NCBI GenBank assembly: GCA_003118195.1
Contig: BEXV01000864.1
Span: 35,527 to 99,526, forward strand
Direction of reading: 5' to 3'
Source: Hemicentrotus pulcherrimus
Taxonomy: Eukaryota > Echinodermata > Echinoidea > Camarodonta > Strongylocentrotidae
Length of the DNA: 64,000 nt
The stretch's first letter is position 1. Every line of letters starts with the position of its first letter. Of this stretch, positions 26,378 through 39,208 are shown piece after piece. The notes under the pieces are model-generated. The model saw only the letters and a list, made by a program, of their open reading frames with translations, made no database searches and was not told the DNA's origin. The position numbers and the translations under genes were made by a program.

Positions 26378-27947
26378 ATTTATTTATATTCTATGTGTTC
26401 TAGCTCTGCTTCTAGTTAGTTCCTCTTTTCACGTGCCATTTCTATCATATTTGTCGTTTTATTGTTTATTTTTTGTAATATATATTTTTGTTTTGCATGA
26501 GAAATAAAATCATTTGAATCATTGAATCAATATAGAAGGAATGGCATTTCGTATCAGCTACAAATTTATTATCATCTTGGAAAGGAAAGAAAAGAGAAAA
26601 GAGAAGAGAAGAGAAGAGAAGAGAGGGAGAAAGAGAGACAAAAATATCTACAGCCTGTTATCCACAGAAGAAGAAAAAATGCCTAATATATTTTTTTTTT
26701 TGAGAGCGTGTATTATGGATACGCGAGGCCATTTTGTATAATCATAACAATAAAGCACAATAAATTCCATCATACACTCGATCAAAATTGAAACAGGATC
26801 ACAATAGGTGTATTATTCATGATGAGGGTTATGATATCCCGTTCGAATAGAAAAAGAAACTCGTGGTTTTGGTTGTGGTGTAAAACGATTCAACACGACT
26901 TTGACTCTGGTTGAGTTGGTTTCGATTGTCTACGTCAGACTAGAAGGATTTCCCCCTCTTGTTTAAGTATTGGCTCCATCGCCGCCCGCTTCCAGAGACT
27001 GCTCCAAAAGCATGAAGAATAGATATGATAGAACGTGGCATAGGCGCCGACAAATGGAGAGTAAAATCTCTTTCTCCTTGTGCGAGATCGAGGCTAATCG
27101 GTGAAAACTCCAGCAGTTCCGCTGCGCTATTGATACCGGCAATCCGATCAGCGAGGGGTCCGCTAAACTCTATAGACGGGACTACAAAAAGTTTGATTTC
27201 TATTCTATTGGTCTAACCCTGAAGTTCTGCATGTAGATATTTTCCACTTCATCAAAAGTGGTGTGTCGAACTATGAACAAAACGTAGATCCCTCTTTTGC
27301 TCCCACTATCCCACGGTTTCAATAGAAAAATGAACTTGTAACAGTTGCCAGGACCCGGTGCCAAATTGAGAAGGTTTATTTGGATTAGATATTAATTTCT
27401 GGCCTGCTACTAGAATGTGTTTCATATTGTGCAATATGAAATCATGTACATAGTCATGGAAAGAATAATTTTCGTACTATTTGACAAGTCCACTGAGCAT
27501 GAACTAATTTGTTTACGTGATTTGATGTGACTTCCATGATGAAATTTCGAAAAAAGAGTCTAATACTGCAACACAGAGTGGAATTTTAAAGATACCAAAC
27601 TTTAAAAAAAAAATCTTTCTACCGAAATAAGCAATAAAGAATCAGAAAGACATTGAATGTTCTCGTTAACGTTCGACCTCTTTTGCAGGATGATCGATGG
27701 TAGATGTAATTTACATGGGTAGTTTTCGCCTTAAAATTACAAAAAATTTGAATTATGTATTTGAAACATTTATTCAGACGGACCAAAATAACACTTATGA
27801 GTCGCAATATCTTGCGTGCTGGAACACAACTCCGATCAATATTTTAAAAGATATCACCAAAACCTGTCCCTTATAGTTATACCTAAGTCCCTACTTTCGA
27901 ATGCATGCATCATCATTTGATATTAATAATGGTACTAATAGTTATGT

Positions 27948-27978
<31 letters not shown>

Positions 27979-28095
27979 AAGAAGAAGAAGAAGAGTGAAT
28001 ATAATAATGATAGCAATACTTCTAATAATGATTATGATACTAACAATAATGATAATAATTATTATGATAATGATAACAATAATAATAATAAAAAC
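27948..28095. repeat. (AAG)n followed by (AAT)n-rich repeat
   Basis: About fifteen AAG units are followed by AAT/GAT-rich sequence that lies against the tail end of SINE copy A, so part of it may be the SINE tail. Confidence 0.85.
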
Positions 28096-28120
28096 AATAT
28101 TGCATGTAATAATTATTTTG

Positions 28121-28302
28121 TTTACCCGGGACAGCCTCGTCAACATCAGAGCTGTTCTTAGTGATGGCCCTGCTATTATTACTACCCCAGCAACTTTCAG
28201 GTACCAATTTACACCTGGATGGAGAGCGGCAAGTGTGGATTAATGTCTTGCCCAAGCCCTTGGATTGAGAGTCAATGGTATGATCCACTTTACCACGGCA
28301 CC
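28121..28302 (-). mobile_element. tRNA-derived SINE, copy A
   Basis: Read on the minus strand, a tRNA-like head (GGTGCCGTGGTAAAGTGGAT) is followed by GGGCAAGACATTAATCCACA and CTCTCCATCCAGGTGTAAAT, then a tail region. It shares GACTCTCAATCCAAGGG with the copy near 50.1 kb and the GGCAAGACATT...CTCTCCAyCCAGGTGTwAATkGGTACC core with the copy at 51.1 kb. The box B segment appears to be deleted, since the head passes straight from CCAAGGG to the core. It is followed by AAT/ATT-rich sequence. SINE identity is supported by three related copies in one window. Confidence 0.75.
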
Positions 28303-30937
28303 ACGATACCTATTTATCCGATATTATCAACACGGGTGAGAGGCAATCGACAAGTGCCACAAGTATCATTGAGAACAAGAGTCGCTGCCGACACTTGGGA
28401 ACAATGGCAACACAAGTGCTCGGATCGAGAGGGGGACAACATCACCAGTCTGGGCAAATAACGACACGACAAAACTACTCCAAACAGAGGGCGAGAGTGC
28501 TTGGAAAACTATAACGTTATCACATTGCGCTGTGAGAGCGAAGAACGTGAAGCAATGGTAACTCGCTGTAAATCGGAAGTTTTTCACCAATCATTTCGAA
28601 GACTTAGATAATATTCTTCCAAAATATACCTTTGAACAAGAGGAACAAATTGTTATTCTTGAATAGCGCCTTGAACCTTACAAAATGTTAACTTATTATA
28701 AATAATTTATGCATAAACAGCGCTAAAGCTTTAATTATGAATCTATAATTCTCCCTATACTTGTAAGTCTAAATAGTCCACTATTGAAAGCCTCATTACG
28801 TAATCCCTCCGCCAATTATATGGGTCACACCTGACTCCCAGGGGAAGTATTATCACTACCATGATCTCTTCTTCATCATCATAATTATTTCGGAAATTAT
28901 CCCGCTAAACGAGTTGTTATCCGTTTCCTCTAGTCCCGACTTTTTATTCTTTTGTATAGTAAAGGCGGGATGGGTTTTTTGAAGACTCGCATCTGTCACT
29001 GTGGGCAAAGGCCATTAAAGGAAAGAGTGTTGTCTAATTTGTTGACATCTTTGCTTAGCGGCCCTTTACCCACTTCCACCCTGCTCATCTCCTAAGCCAG
29101 TGGAATAGAAGCCGTCAATGAGAGAGCAAACATCGCAAATTATAGCCTTCAGCAACCGCCGCGATATATTGTTAAGAATGGGATGGTAGCAGCAAGGAAG
29201 ATGACCAAAAGATACACCGAACACGGTGGCCGTGTACTGTCTATTTGAGTAAGTCCGCTTAAGAATAATTAGATATGGCCCTCCATATGTCCACAAAATA
29301 TGGAAAAGAATAACCTATTTACTATCCAAAAAGTGCAATGGTAATTACACATGGTCAGAAAATATGTAGTTCCTGAAATGACGTCGTTTATGCGACTTCT
29401 TGCATCTTACATTTATTTAAAATTTAAAATTCACTTTTTTTAAATCTGTTTATTCTTTTGTTGTCGGTGTATATTACTAACTATTATTTGCCAATTCATT
29501 TATTAATTTCATCCCTGTATTCTATTTTTTCCTTATTCTTCTTCATTTACTTGTCTGTTCTCTATTTCTTCTTCGTCTTTTGTTTGCACTTCTTTATCTT
29601 CTTCATCTTTTGTTTGCACTTCTTTATCTTCTTCTGTCTTTTCTTTTTTGTATACTTCTGTTTCTTTGTTTCTTTCCGTCCTATTTTCTTGATTTTCCTT
29701 CTCCTTCATCATCATCATCATTTCGTGCTTTTGTCTTCTCATCATCTTTATTCATTTTGCTTTTCCATCTCCTTTGTTTACACAGCCACGTTTGTTTTTA
29801 ACCATATTTTGCTAAGGCCAATTACATATCATCTTTGTTTATTCCAGTACATTTATAATTTTATTTAGCAAAAATTGCACATCATTCACTCATCATGCTA
29901 ATAGAGCTATTTTTTCCGAATGACATACAATATTATCCATTTTGCCCCATCAATATGATCTTGAATTATACGGGGTAACTATACAACGTAAACATATTAT
30001 CCCTAACCCTAATTACAACGATGACAATCAAATTGAATTCCCCGTCTCTTAATTTGCCCCGATGTTCATCAGTTGATGAGAGACGTGGGACAGACCGGGG
30101 AATAATAATCAGGGACCAAATTTAGAGGGGGGGGGTGTGGTTGGATAAAGATAAAAGAAGATGGCGAAAGATTTAGAAACAGGGGGGAATGAGAGGGAGA
30201 AAGAGAGAGAGAAAGAGCCAGAGATAGAGAAAGAACAAGGTGAAATAGGAGGGGTTAGTTGGACAATATTAATGGTGTCCAGAACACTTACAAATCTAGA
30301 AATGAAGAAGTTAAACAAAGCGTGGAACAAATTGTGTGCTTTCGAAAATCTGGAAAGACGGAGAAAGAGAGAGAGAGAGAGAATGGAAAAGGAAAAGACC
30401 AAACTGACTTAATATACCCGAATGTAAATGGGTCTATGAGTTAATTGCAAGATGATTGTTTAGTTTAGGGCATTGCTCACAACGATGTTAAGTAAGGATA
30501 CTGTTATTACAGTGTATGTCGTGGCGCATAGGTGAAATTAGATAGTTGAATTAAAGCGAAATCGAATCACGAGCCGTATTGATCTTGTATTTTTGCAGGC
30601 ATCGCAAGCGAGAATGCTAGCGTTTGGAGTCAGTTTGGTCAACCCCCTAATAATTAATTGCAGTGTTTATTTTGAGATGATCATTTCGTCATTACCACAA
30701 CCTTGGTCCATCTATGTAGTATATCATCAGTGAGGACATTTGTGCTTCAGGGAATGACGTTTCGAGATTTAAAAAGGGGACCCAATGAGAATTGCAAAAA
30801 ACATTTTGAGCTACAATATTATGATTATCAGGAATGAAGATTCCACGACACTTCTCCGTACGAAATAATTCATATCATGCCAAATGAAGCCTTAGGATGA
30901 ATCTATTTTCTGCTTATCTCTTAAAATTTTGCAACGA

Positions 30938-30973
30938 TTTTTTTTTTTTTTTTTTTTTTTTTTTGGGGGGGGG
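30938..30973. repeat. Poly-T then poly-G run
   Basis: Twenty-seven T are followed by nine G. Such a run may reflect a reverse-oriented poly-A tail, but no element body is recognised beside it. Confidence 0.85.
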
Positions 30974-31272
30974 TCTCCCTTTTAGGGTGTGGCTGTGAAT
31001 GGTGTTAAAGGCCGAGTACAAAATAACAAAGAAGGAATATAGATCATTCGGGACCATAAGAATGAGAAAGAAGGGAAAATATATAATACAACATTATACA
31101 TACATTTTAATCAAAATTACAAATATTAATTTTGTCAAAATTAATGAACGTGCAGAAAGGTTATCTGGATAGGAACGTACAATATTATGAATATGGGTCA
31201 ATAGTTGAAGAAGAAGAGAAGCAGAGTGAGTGAAAAGAGACAAAAAAGGAATAAAGGGATGGAGGGAGGAAT

Positions 31273-31276
<4 letters not shown>

Positions 31277-31313
<37 letters not shown>
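31277..31313. repeat. (GA)n microsatellite
   Basis: About eighteen GA units within a purine-rich block that continues to about 31375 and recurs at 31670-31940. Confidence 0.95.
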
Positions 31314-31315
<2 letters not shown>

Positions 31316-34300
31316 TCGAGGGGCAGGGAGGGGGTAAGAGAGAGAAAGAGAGCGAGAGAGAGAAAGAAAGACAGAGAAGTTATACAGACAATCATGTCTG
31401 ACAGAGATCGAGATAATTTGAGGCCGGTTGATAATCGGACTGTAATATCCAAGGCGACATAAGAGGCAAATTATCTGCCATTTAACTTTCAAATAAAATG
31501 GAAAGTTGTCTTTATACTTTCCTATCTCTCTAAGCATTCATGTCACTCTGATCCCATTAAAACGGTTCGCTGGGGCAATACGTGTATCGTACTAGAAAAT
31601 AGGATTCTAAACCACATGCATTACCGTACTGTCTTTTTGTTCATCAGTTATTCTATACTGCGGCTGGACAAAAGAAAAAAGGAGACACACAAGTGAAAGG
31701 ATGAGAGAGACGGGACAGAAGCTGGAAGAATGATGGGAAAGAGTGAAGGAAAGAGAAAGTGAATGACAGATAGAGAGAGAGCGAGAGAGAGGGGGGAAGG
31801 TGCGGAAAGAGGAAGGAGTGAGTTAGAAAGAAAAAAAGGAGTACAGAAAAAAATGGTATGAAGGAAAAGGGTGGGAAAGAGATAAACAGAAATAGATAAC
31901 GGGGAAGGAGGGAGTGAGCTACAGAGGGGAAAAGGTGAGACGAAGATGGAAAAAATGAGAATTAACCGTTGTGCCCTCGACCACATCATTTCCCTTTCTG
32001 TATATCATTTTCCCTTTCTTTATAAATTGCCTGAAAGGGGGTCAATAATCACTCCAGTTGAAACCTCACGTTACCCCTCACCTTTGCCAAGAATCTTGAA
32101 AAGACCACATGGATTTTCTACCGCCATCACAAAGGCATCAATAGGCAAATAATTAGTTTCCCATCATCTCAACCCGGGATAAAACTCCGCCCAGTCAGTT
32201 TGCCAAAAACGTTTTCTAACCCCTGAATACTCTCTTTTATTTCTAAAGGGGGCTGCAAAAAACAAGATTAAATCGAAGCATTGAAAGCCAATTGTGGACG
32301 GTGGAGAAAAGAGTGTTTTAGTCCTGCGCGACGGTTGTATAGAGGGACTATAGCCCAGCCTAAATAGGTGTATTAAGGGCAGTTCTATAGGGGAGGAAGG
32401 AGAGTTGAGTGAGTTGAACAGCATGAAAAGAGCAGCGGACAAAAGACCTAACTGTTTCGATAATCTTGATAATTATGCGGAGACAAGCATGATGCACTAG
32501 CTTCGACGTCTCAAAGCGAGGGGTTGAATAGCCCTCATGGGACTATTCTCCGCTGTCTTATGGATGTTGTACCTGCGCAGGAATAGATCAGTTTCTTTCA
32601 CTACATGTCATTATGTATCATCACATAGCAATAGATGACAACACAACCCAACATAATACTTGTACAGCCATGTTTGTGTGGAGGTATTCTAACACATTCC
32701 TTGTATACAACCGCCATCATGTCCGTAGTCATACCTGATAACAATGATATAATTATATTTGTCTGTTGAGTCCCATTTCTCTTCATATGAATTAATTATA
32801 AATACCATCAACACTTCTATTATATGGGTATTTATATATATGTATATTTTAGAACATTGGGGTAAACAACATTTACGTTCTGCAATGTTATACGAATGAT
32901 GTAGCGACGATCTAGACAAACAATTTGGTTTTTGTTACAATGACCTATCTTGTATCTCTTTAAAATTTGCTTTACTTTATTTCGGAACTGACATAAAAGT
33001 GTTAAAGTTCCATTTCATACAATATCCCTAATTGCTGTTAAAAAGCACGGACTGTTGTTAGATAGATATTTAGACCTGGATGTTATGGCTATTCTAATTC
33101 ATAAAATTACTCTGTAAACAGCGAGGAAAACATAATGAACAATAAGTACTAAAGTAAATTCGATTGTCAATGTGTTAACGTCCGTGTGTATTCTTTAAGT
33201 ACATTCATAAAATAGGAATTTTCTGCATTTCATTTAAAAGGAGAGGAACAACTATTTATTGTCAAACTTTTTACTTTTTGGTACCATCTTGACCCTTTCT
33301 AAATTCGTTCTCTTGTTCATCTTTTGAATATTTGATTACAAAGTTTGCAAAGAGATTATTCAAAGCAAATTACAGAAGATTATACACCTAAATGGTAAAC
33401 CGATACAGGATTGACATGTGTTATGCATTTAAAAATGAATGAAATGTCCTCATGGATTTCCAAATATGGTGTAAGATTTAATATAAACAAATAGTACAGT
33501 TAGGCTTGTGTTGAATATTCCTGTTCAGTTAATACTGACAAAAATGGAAACACGCTCAGATAATAACACTTTCTTCTTATCCATTCAATGTTGATAAATT
33601 GTCATGTACGTTTTTTTTTACTAGCACAAGTCAAATTAACATGCTTTGTGTAATAATATACTTCCACAGTTTACGAATCAAGCCGTCGTTGCCTGCGATC
33701 TTCCAATCATAGATTTTACCACAACACTCTTTTCTTTGCTTCTTGGAAATTTAGAATGAAAAGTTACTGAAAGAAACAATCGAAGCAAAAATATCTAGAT
33801 TATGGGTCCAAACTATGATCTTTATAATCGTTCTTGAAATTATTTTGCGGTCACGACAGATTCTGCGGCGACAGAATCTTTGACAAGAGGAGCTATCAGC
33901 TGTGAAATTCAGCCCGCCACTTCCGCGGGATACGTAGCCACATGTCCTGATCAAACATGGTAAGCGGTTCGCTTTAAATGCTCACTATATCAGGTTTACA
34001 AACAATTGATTTTGGACTATTAGGTATCCCTCACTTCTATAGTTATTCCGATTTTATTAACGCGTGAATGCGTGTCCGTTTCAAGAACTTTTATTCACAC
34101 CACTGGTATATTTTATAAAAAGATTTTTTGTTTTGTTTTGTATATGTTCTTGTGAAAATTCTCCGTAAATGGATAAATGCAAAAATAAGAAAGTAATTGT
34201 AAAATAATTAAAACAATCAAAGAAGTATGAAAGCAATTACAAACAATCAATATATTTAACCACTAAACAAAACAAAATAGTATTTGAAAACAGTTGAAAA

Positions 34301-34697
34301 TATTTTGTGACTGGAAAAACGGGTGCCAGTTGGGTAAAAAATGTGCAAAAAAAAAACACATTTAATATTAAGATGCTGTACTGTAATATGTTTAGTTTTC
34401 TTTGTATTACTAAAATATATAGATAGTTTTCAACAATTTCCTTTATAAACATGTTACAGTTGGAAAGATGATAAGTATCATTGCTATACTGATAAAATCA
34501 ACAATAATGATGTAACAACTAGAAAAATAACGAACTAAGGAATGGGAAAGATATGGCAACGTAAGTCTCTTCTGACACTATTACTTCTAGTTACAAAGCT
34601 CTAGCAAACTGTAAAACCTCAATTATGACCCTCATAATGCTTTGCGGTTCAGTAAAGGTAATACGAAGTTCAAACAGGAGCTACTGATATGGAAATA

Positions 34698-34770
34698 CAT
34701 ACATACATACATACATACATATTAATATTTATATAGCGCCTTTACATGAGCATGCTCAAGGCGCTTTACA
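34698..34770. repeat. CATA microsatellite followed by a GCGCC palindrome repeat
   Basis: A (CATA)n tract leads into ATTTATATAGCGCCTTTACA, and after TGAGCATGCTCA comes AGGCGCTTTACA. AGCGCCTT and AAGGCGCT form an inverted repeat around a GAGCATGCTC palindrome. I recall a very similar unit scattered through the genomes of many marine invertebrates as a short mobile or satellite-like repeat. That family assignment is from memory. Confidence 0.55.
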
Positions 34771-36362
34771 TTTCAAAAATAAAAAACAGAATAGTTATAT
34801 ACTCTCCAAGTGCATTACACTCTAACAAAATTAATAACGATTACAAAGAAAATAAATGACTTTTTAAATTTCTCTTAAATGATGCAAAATCATCTTTTGT
34901 ATTTGAGTAATTGTGACCACTTTGGAGCACTTCCTAAAAGGAAGACTTTAGATATTTCAATAAAAGAATCTCAGAAAAGATGAAATAAAAATTAGAAAAG
35001 AAGTAGGAGAAAACTGAGCTTGGATATATAGATGCCCATATTCAAATCCAATGCGGTATTTCAGAAGAGGATAAATTTCTCTAAAATATCTAACTTGAAA
35101 AACTGCCAAAACATAAATGGGCAATGTTTTTAAAGCGAATAGAGCATAAAAACAGCAAAACAAAATTTAAAAAGTCACAACCGAAAAATGTCAATACATC
35201 TTATCGGTGTACATGAAAAACCTCTGATTTATATTTGTCGTCTTTATTCCTCTATTGTAATACGATATTGTAATATGAAAATTAATGGACGTTTCGAAAA
35301 ACAGGCCGTGTTAGTCATATTTTGTGTATTGGTTTCACTTTCAGCAAGGAATCATATATTTTTTTGTTTATACATTTTTGTGTCTGCCAAACAAACCATT
35401 GTATCAACAGTGCGATATTCATTATTATAGCTGAATTTGCTGAGGTGAAAAAAGGACGAAGTTTACTGTTCTTTAAAGTTTTTTTTTTTAACAGACAGCC
35501 AGGAGTGTGGCTTTGGTTTTCAAAGAAGGTTTTGAGTTCTCCTTCCCCAGCAATGCATGCATGCAGAATGATCAATTATTCATCACAGTCGCCATGTCCC
35601 ACTGCTGCACGGACACACATACATTCTGAATAAATGATTAATGAAAACAAGCTTTGTTTCGATTTAAATATATCCCCGCGATTTGGTTGCCCCGACGAAT
35701 GGTCACTCACCATATACACACGCGCACGCACACAAAAACACGCGCACACACTCACAGATTCCCGTCACACAGAAAGCAATGACCACAAATTACTTCAGTC
35801 ATCTGTGTCTGCTGACGACCGAACACAATGGGACGCAAAGGGGATCTTTCATACACAAGCATACTGTTTGCTATAGGTTTGTCGCATTTCCAAAATCGAT
35901 TAGTTATTTAGTGTTAAAGTGCCGTATAATGACGGCGCTTCGTACAAATTCCCATACACTATTTTCCATTTATTGATTAATATATTCATAAAAAACTAGG
36001 ACAGTACGGATGAACACATGATTTTTTTTGTGTTTGTGTGTGTGTGAATAGTGAAAACGTGTCCATAGTAAAGGGAACGATTAAAATGCATTTAAAGTTG
36101 TTTACGTGGTATCAATATTGGAGGGAAGTCATCTTTAAATTGTTTTTATTTTTTGTTTCAATTCTAAAATACATATTCATAAATCACAGCTCGAAATTCG
36201 TCTCTTTTATGTACTAGTACTAGGTCGAGAGCACTCGCACTTTTATGTACTAAAAGAGCCTCATATTTACTCTGGTATCATACACGTATAAAATAGTATC
36301 TGACAATAATGAAAGGAAGAAAGAAAGCAAGAAATAAAACAAGAAAGATATTCCATTCTCAC

Positions 36363-36600
36363 CTTCCCGCTTTTGTGATAATCATTTCGGTTCCGATCTC
36401 ATGAAACTTGGTCCAGAGCTCCCTTCCTTCTAGCGTCACCTTGATGTCTTTGGTGGCAGGGTTCTGGGCCGACAGGTCTGGCGGGCGCATCGCTGCCGCG
36501 GCCGCCATCATCTGCTGGGTAGCCGCGGCAGCAGCAGCGGTCTTGTGGTCGCTTGGCGGGGCTGGCAGGGGGGTGAAATCGCCGAAGTGACTGCTCCGGT
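36363..36600 (-). CDS. tbx6/16: T-box gene exon 2 (alanine-rich linker and start of the T-box)
   Basis: The acceptor is TGTCCCACAG after a pyrimidine-rich stretch, and the donor is GGAAG|GTGAGA. The exon encodes Asp52 (split) to Gly130 and two bases of Arg131. First comes a linker with two alanine tracts, six Ala at 73-78 and five at 84-88, separated by TQQMM. The T-box DNA-binding domain begins near residue 104 with [20 protein letters not shown] and continues MIITKAGR, the conserved opening of the fold in nearly all T-box proteins. The intron that follows interrupts the Arg codon after TKAG (phase 2), a common T-box intron site. The protein would act in the nucleus as a sequence-specific DNA-binding regulator. 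The local sequence is clearly more GC-rich than the surrounding introns. The acceptor phase matches exon 1 and the donor phase matches exon 3. Confidence 0.93.
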
Positions 36601-38616
36601 CTGTGGGACATATGCCGAGGGAGAAGAAAGTTAATGTCAATACAATCCGATACGAGATGGTATAATTATACTTATTTTACCCCCCAAAAAAGATACGATC
36701 ACGTTATTAGTCATAACATCCACAACGTTGTGAAAACATAATACATGTTCTAGGTTAATCATTATAAATTTAAAATAAATAAGAAATAAAAAAAATAAAT
36801 AAACACACACGTAACCAAGGACCAAGTTTGAGAGTTGTTTACAATTTTTGTTATCATTTTGTATATACTATCATGATATTCTGGATTATCGATTTGTTCA
36901 CCTCCTCATGGCATTATATGGTTCGACTTAAAACACCAAACATTTTATGAAATCATTTTATGATACATTCTGGCAAGTAAATGTTCGTATGAATCATCGA
37001 ATTACGCAGGCATTTCAGCGTGCGCATTTGAAAGTCCCACTTTGAAGACGATACAAAACAATTCCTTTTCAAATTGGCAAAACTTTCAAATTTTGTTTTT
37101 AAATTTTATTCAAAAATAATTTTCTTTATACGTGTATTGGGTGGATGACATAATAGGACGACACTATTGGTATATAAATGTTGATGCAAAATGTTCTCTG
37201 ATGTTCACGCTTAGGTAATATTGTAATCAGAAAGTGATGCCACTTTGTCCCGTTTGAATAATAGCAAATTAAAAGATCCGCACAAACATTTAAAAAGTTG
37301 TGATATTTCAATGATCTTCTAAATACCGGTCTTTTCTAGTGTAAAAGCTAAATCTCTTTTGACAATCATGATAACGAAAACCAAAGTGTACAATTACGTT
37401 TCTTTATGATGAGATGAACCTGAATGGATGTTACAGATACCATGCTCACAATAGTAATTAGTCCTGTACATAGTTTGGTTAATTAGTTATCAGAAGTAAT
37501 TGTCCACTTTGATCTCTTAAAAATAACTGTCAAACTGGAACTTTTGATGAGATCAAATACGTATTCACTCAAAGGTAAGTAAGGAAGTCCCGAGATGTTT
37601 AGGATTTTTGGGGGCGGAGGGGGGGGGGGGGCAGGTCAGTAGCGCATGGGCACTCACTCACTCGTTCAATACTGATTACATAATATCCCCATGTCCATTA
37701 CAAATCGAAGTCAAACGGATTAAACCATTCTAGTAGCCCTCCCACAGCTCTTGTCAAAAGAAAGAAAACATGGGATGTGTCCACAACTAACTGCTAATGA
37801 GCAATTTTCTATTAGCCCAGGCTGTCAAAAGATAATTGCCATTATTACGTGCCTCGGCCGTGTCTGACATGGGGCACTGCGCATCGACCCGTTTGTATAT
37901 CAGGGGCGCATTAAAAAGCATTCAGCGTGCAAGGCGAGTGGAGGGCGTTTAGAGGAGGGGGGATAGTATCTAAAATGAATGGTGAGGTGATAGATGTTAA
38001 GTAAAGCTGATTATATGTTTTTTAGGAGCAGGCCTTAATGCATACTGACAGATTTGACAGGTTGAACGCGCGGCAACTAACTGTTTTCGATTGTGGGCTT
38101 AATTGATTAGAAGGTAAATATTCCCGTTCATGGGCTGCACAAGCACTTTATATGGTACAGTGTATACATATTATGAGAGGACAGAGAAAAGAGGAAAAAG
38201 AAAAGGAGACAGAGGGAAAGAGAGAAAGGGAGAAAGGGAGAGTTAGACTTCTAATCACGGGCATATATTAATGCATATTTGAGATATCCCTCTTAAGTAA
38301 AACAAAAGGAGAAATAATCCTTCAGCATGATAAAAAAAACAACAAAAAAAACAGGAAAACAATAACAAACACACACACAAAAAAAAAAATCGAACTTAAA
38401 ATTTGATATACATTATACACTGCCATGGGCGCCAGTCATGCCAGTTATTTCATTTACAACATTGCCCATAAGGCTAAGGAGACACTTGAAAATATTTGAC
38501 TCCCATTTGAGAAGTAAAGGTACATAAAACTAATAAAGATAAAGATTAATAATACTTTTAATACTTAACGTGTAATGAAATGTTTCTAGAACCTCAATGT
38601 TGCAATTTTTAATAAC

Positions 38617-38638
38617 GAGAGAGAGAGAGAGAGAGAGA
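38617..38638. repeat. (GA)n microsatellite
   Basis: Eleven GA units in intron 1. Confidence 0.9.
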
Positions 38639-39180
38639 TGTACTGTGCTTAAGTTCTGTAAATGGTCAAAAGAGAAAATAAAAAAATGTGTTCTTCAGAA
38701 ACGGTAAAAAAACAAAGGCAACAAGTTCGCCGATCAATGAAGATAGCCGTTTGCAAGACAAACGTAATAGAAGTATGCTCCTATGAGAACTATATATCTT
38801 GATGATCTTACGATTTGTATCAGCTTTCCCCATTACGGTCAAGGATCTTGACTATTACTTGTGTAACATGGTCAGTTGGGCCGCATTTATCACTAATATG
38901 GAATGAGCTATACAATAAATCACCCGATAGAATTACACATGGGCGAAATAAAGATGTTTTCAATTTCAATCAGCTCAACATCTCCAGACAGTCATAAAAA
39001 TGGTGATAGAAAAGTTTTCTCTACATTTTTATATAATATATATGGAGAAAGAGAGATTCTTTAGTGTGATTGCAGTTCAGGGAATACATATTTGATAGAC
39101 ATAATTAGATTTTGTACCAACAGATGAGATCTGGAAATATCAAATATTTTTTAACAGTTTTTGTCTTAAACATCATCCTT

Positions 39181-39208
39181 GTGTGTGCGTGTGTGTGTGT
39201 GTGTGTGT
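39181..39208. repeat. (GT)n microsatellite
   Basis: GT units with one GC interruption in intron 1. Confidence 0.9.

Larger units (their letters stand above)
12840..36362 (-). other. Intron 2 of the T-box gene (23.5 kb)
   Basis: It is bounded by donor GTGAGA at 36362 and acceptor CTAG at 12840. Contents seen: many microsatellites (16269-16344, 16737-16806, 18655-18695, 19863-19991, 20082-20127, 22086-22345, 25862-25960, 27948-28095, 31277-31313), an N gap at 26303-26377, a SINE at 28121-28302, a GCGCC palindrome repeat at 34698-34770, and a poly-T/poly-G run at 30938-30973. No open frame inside shows a protein family signature. The true length is uncertain because of the gap. Confidence 0.8.
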
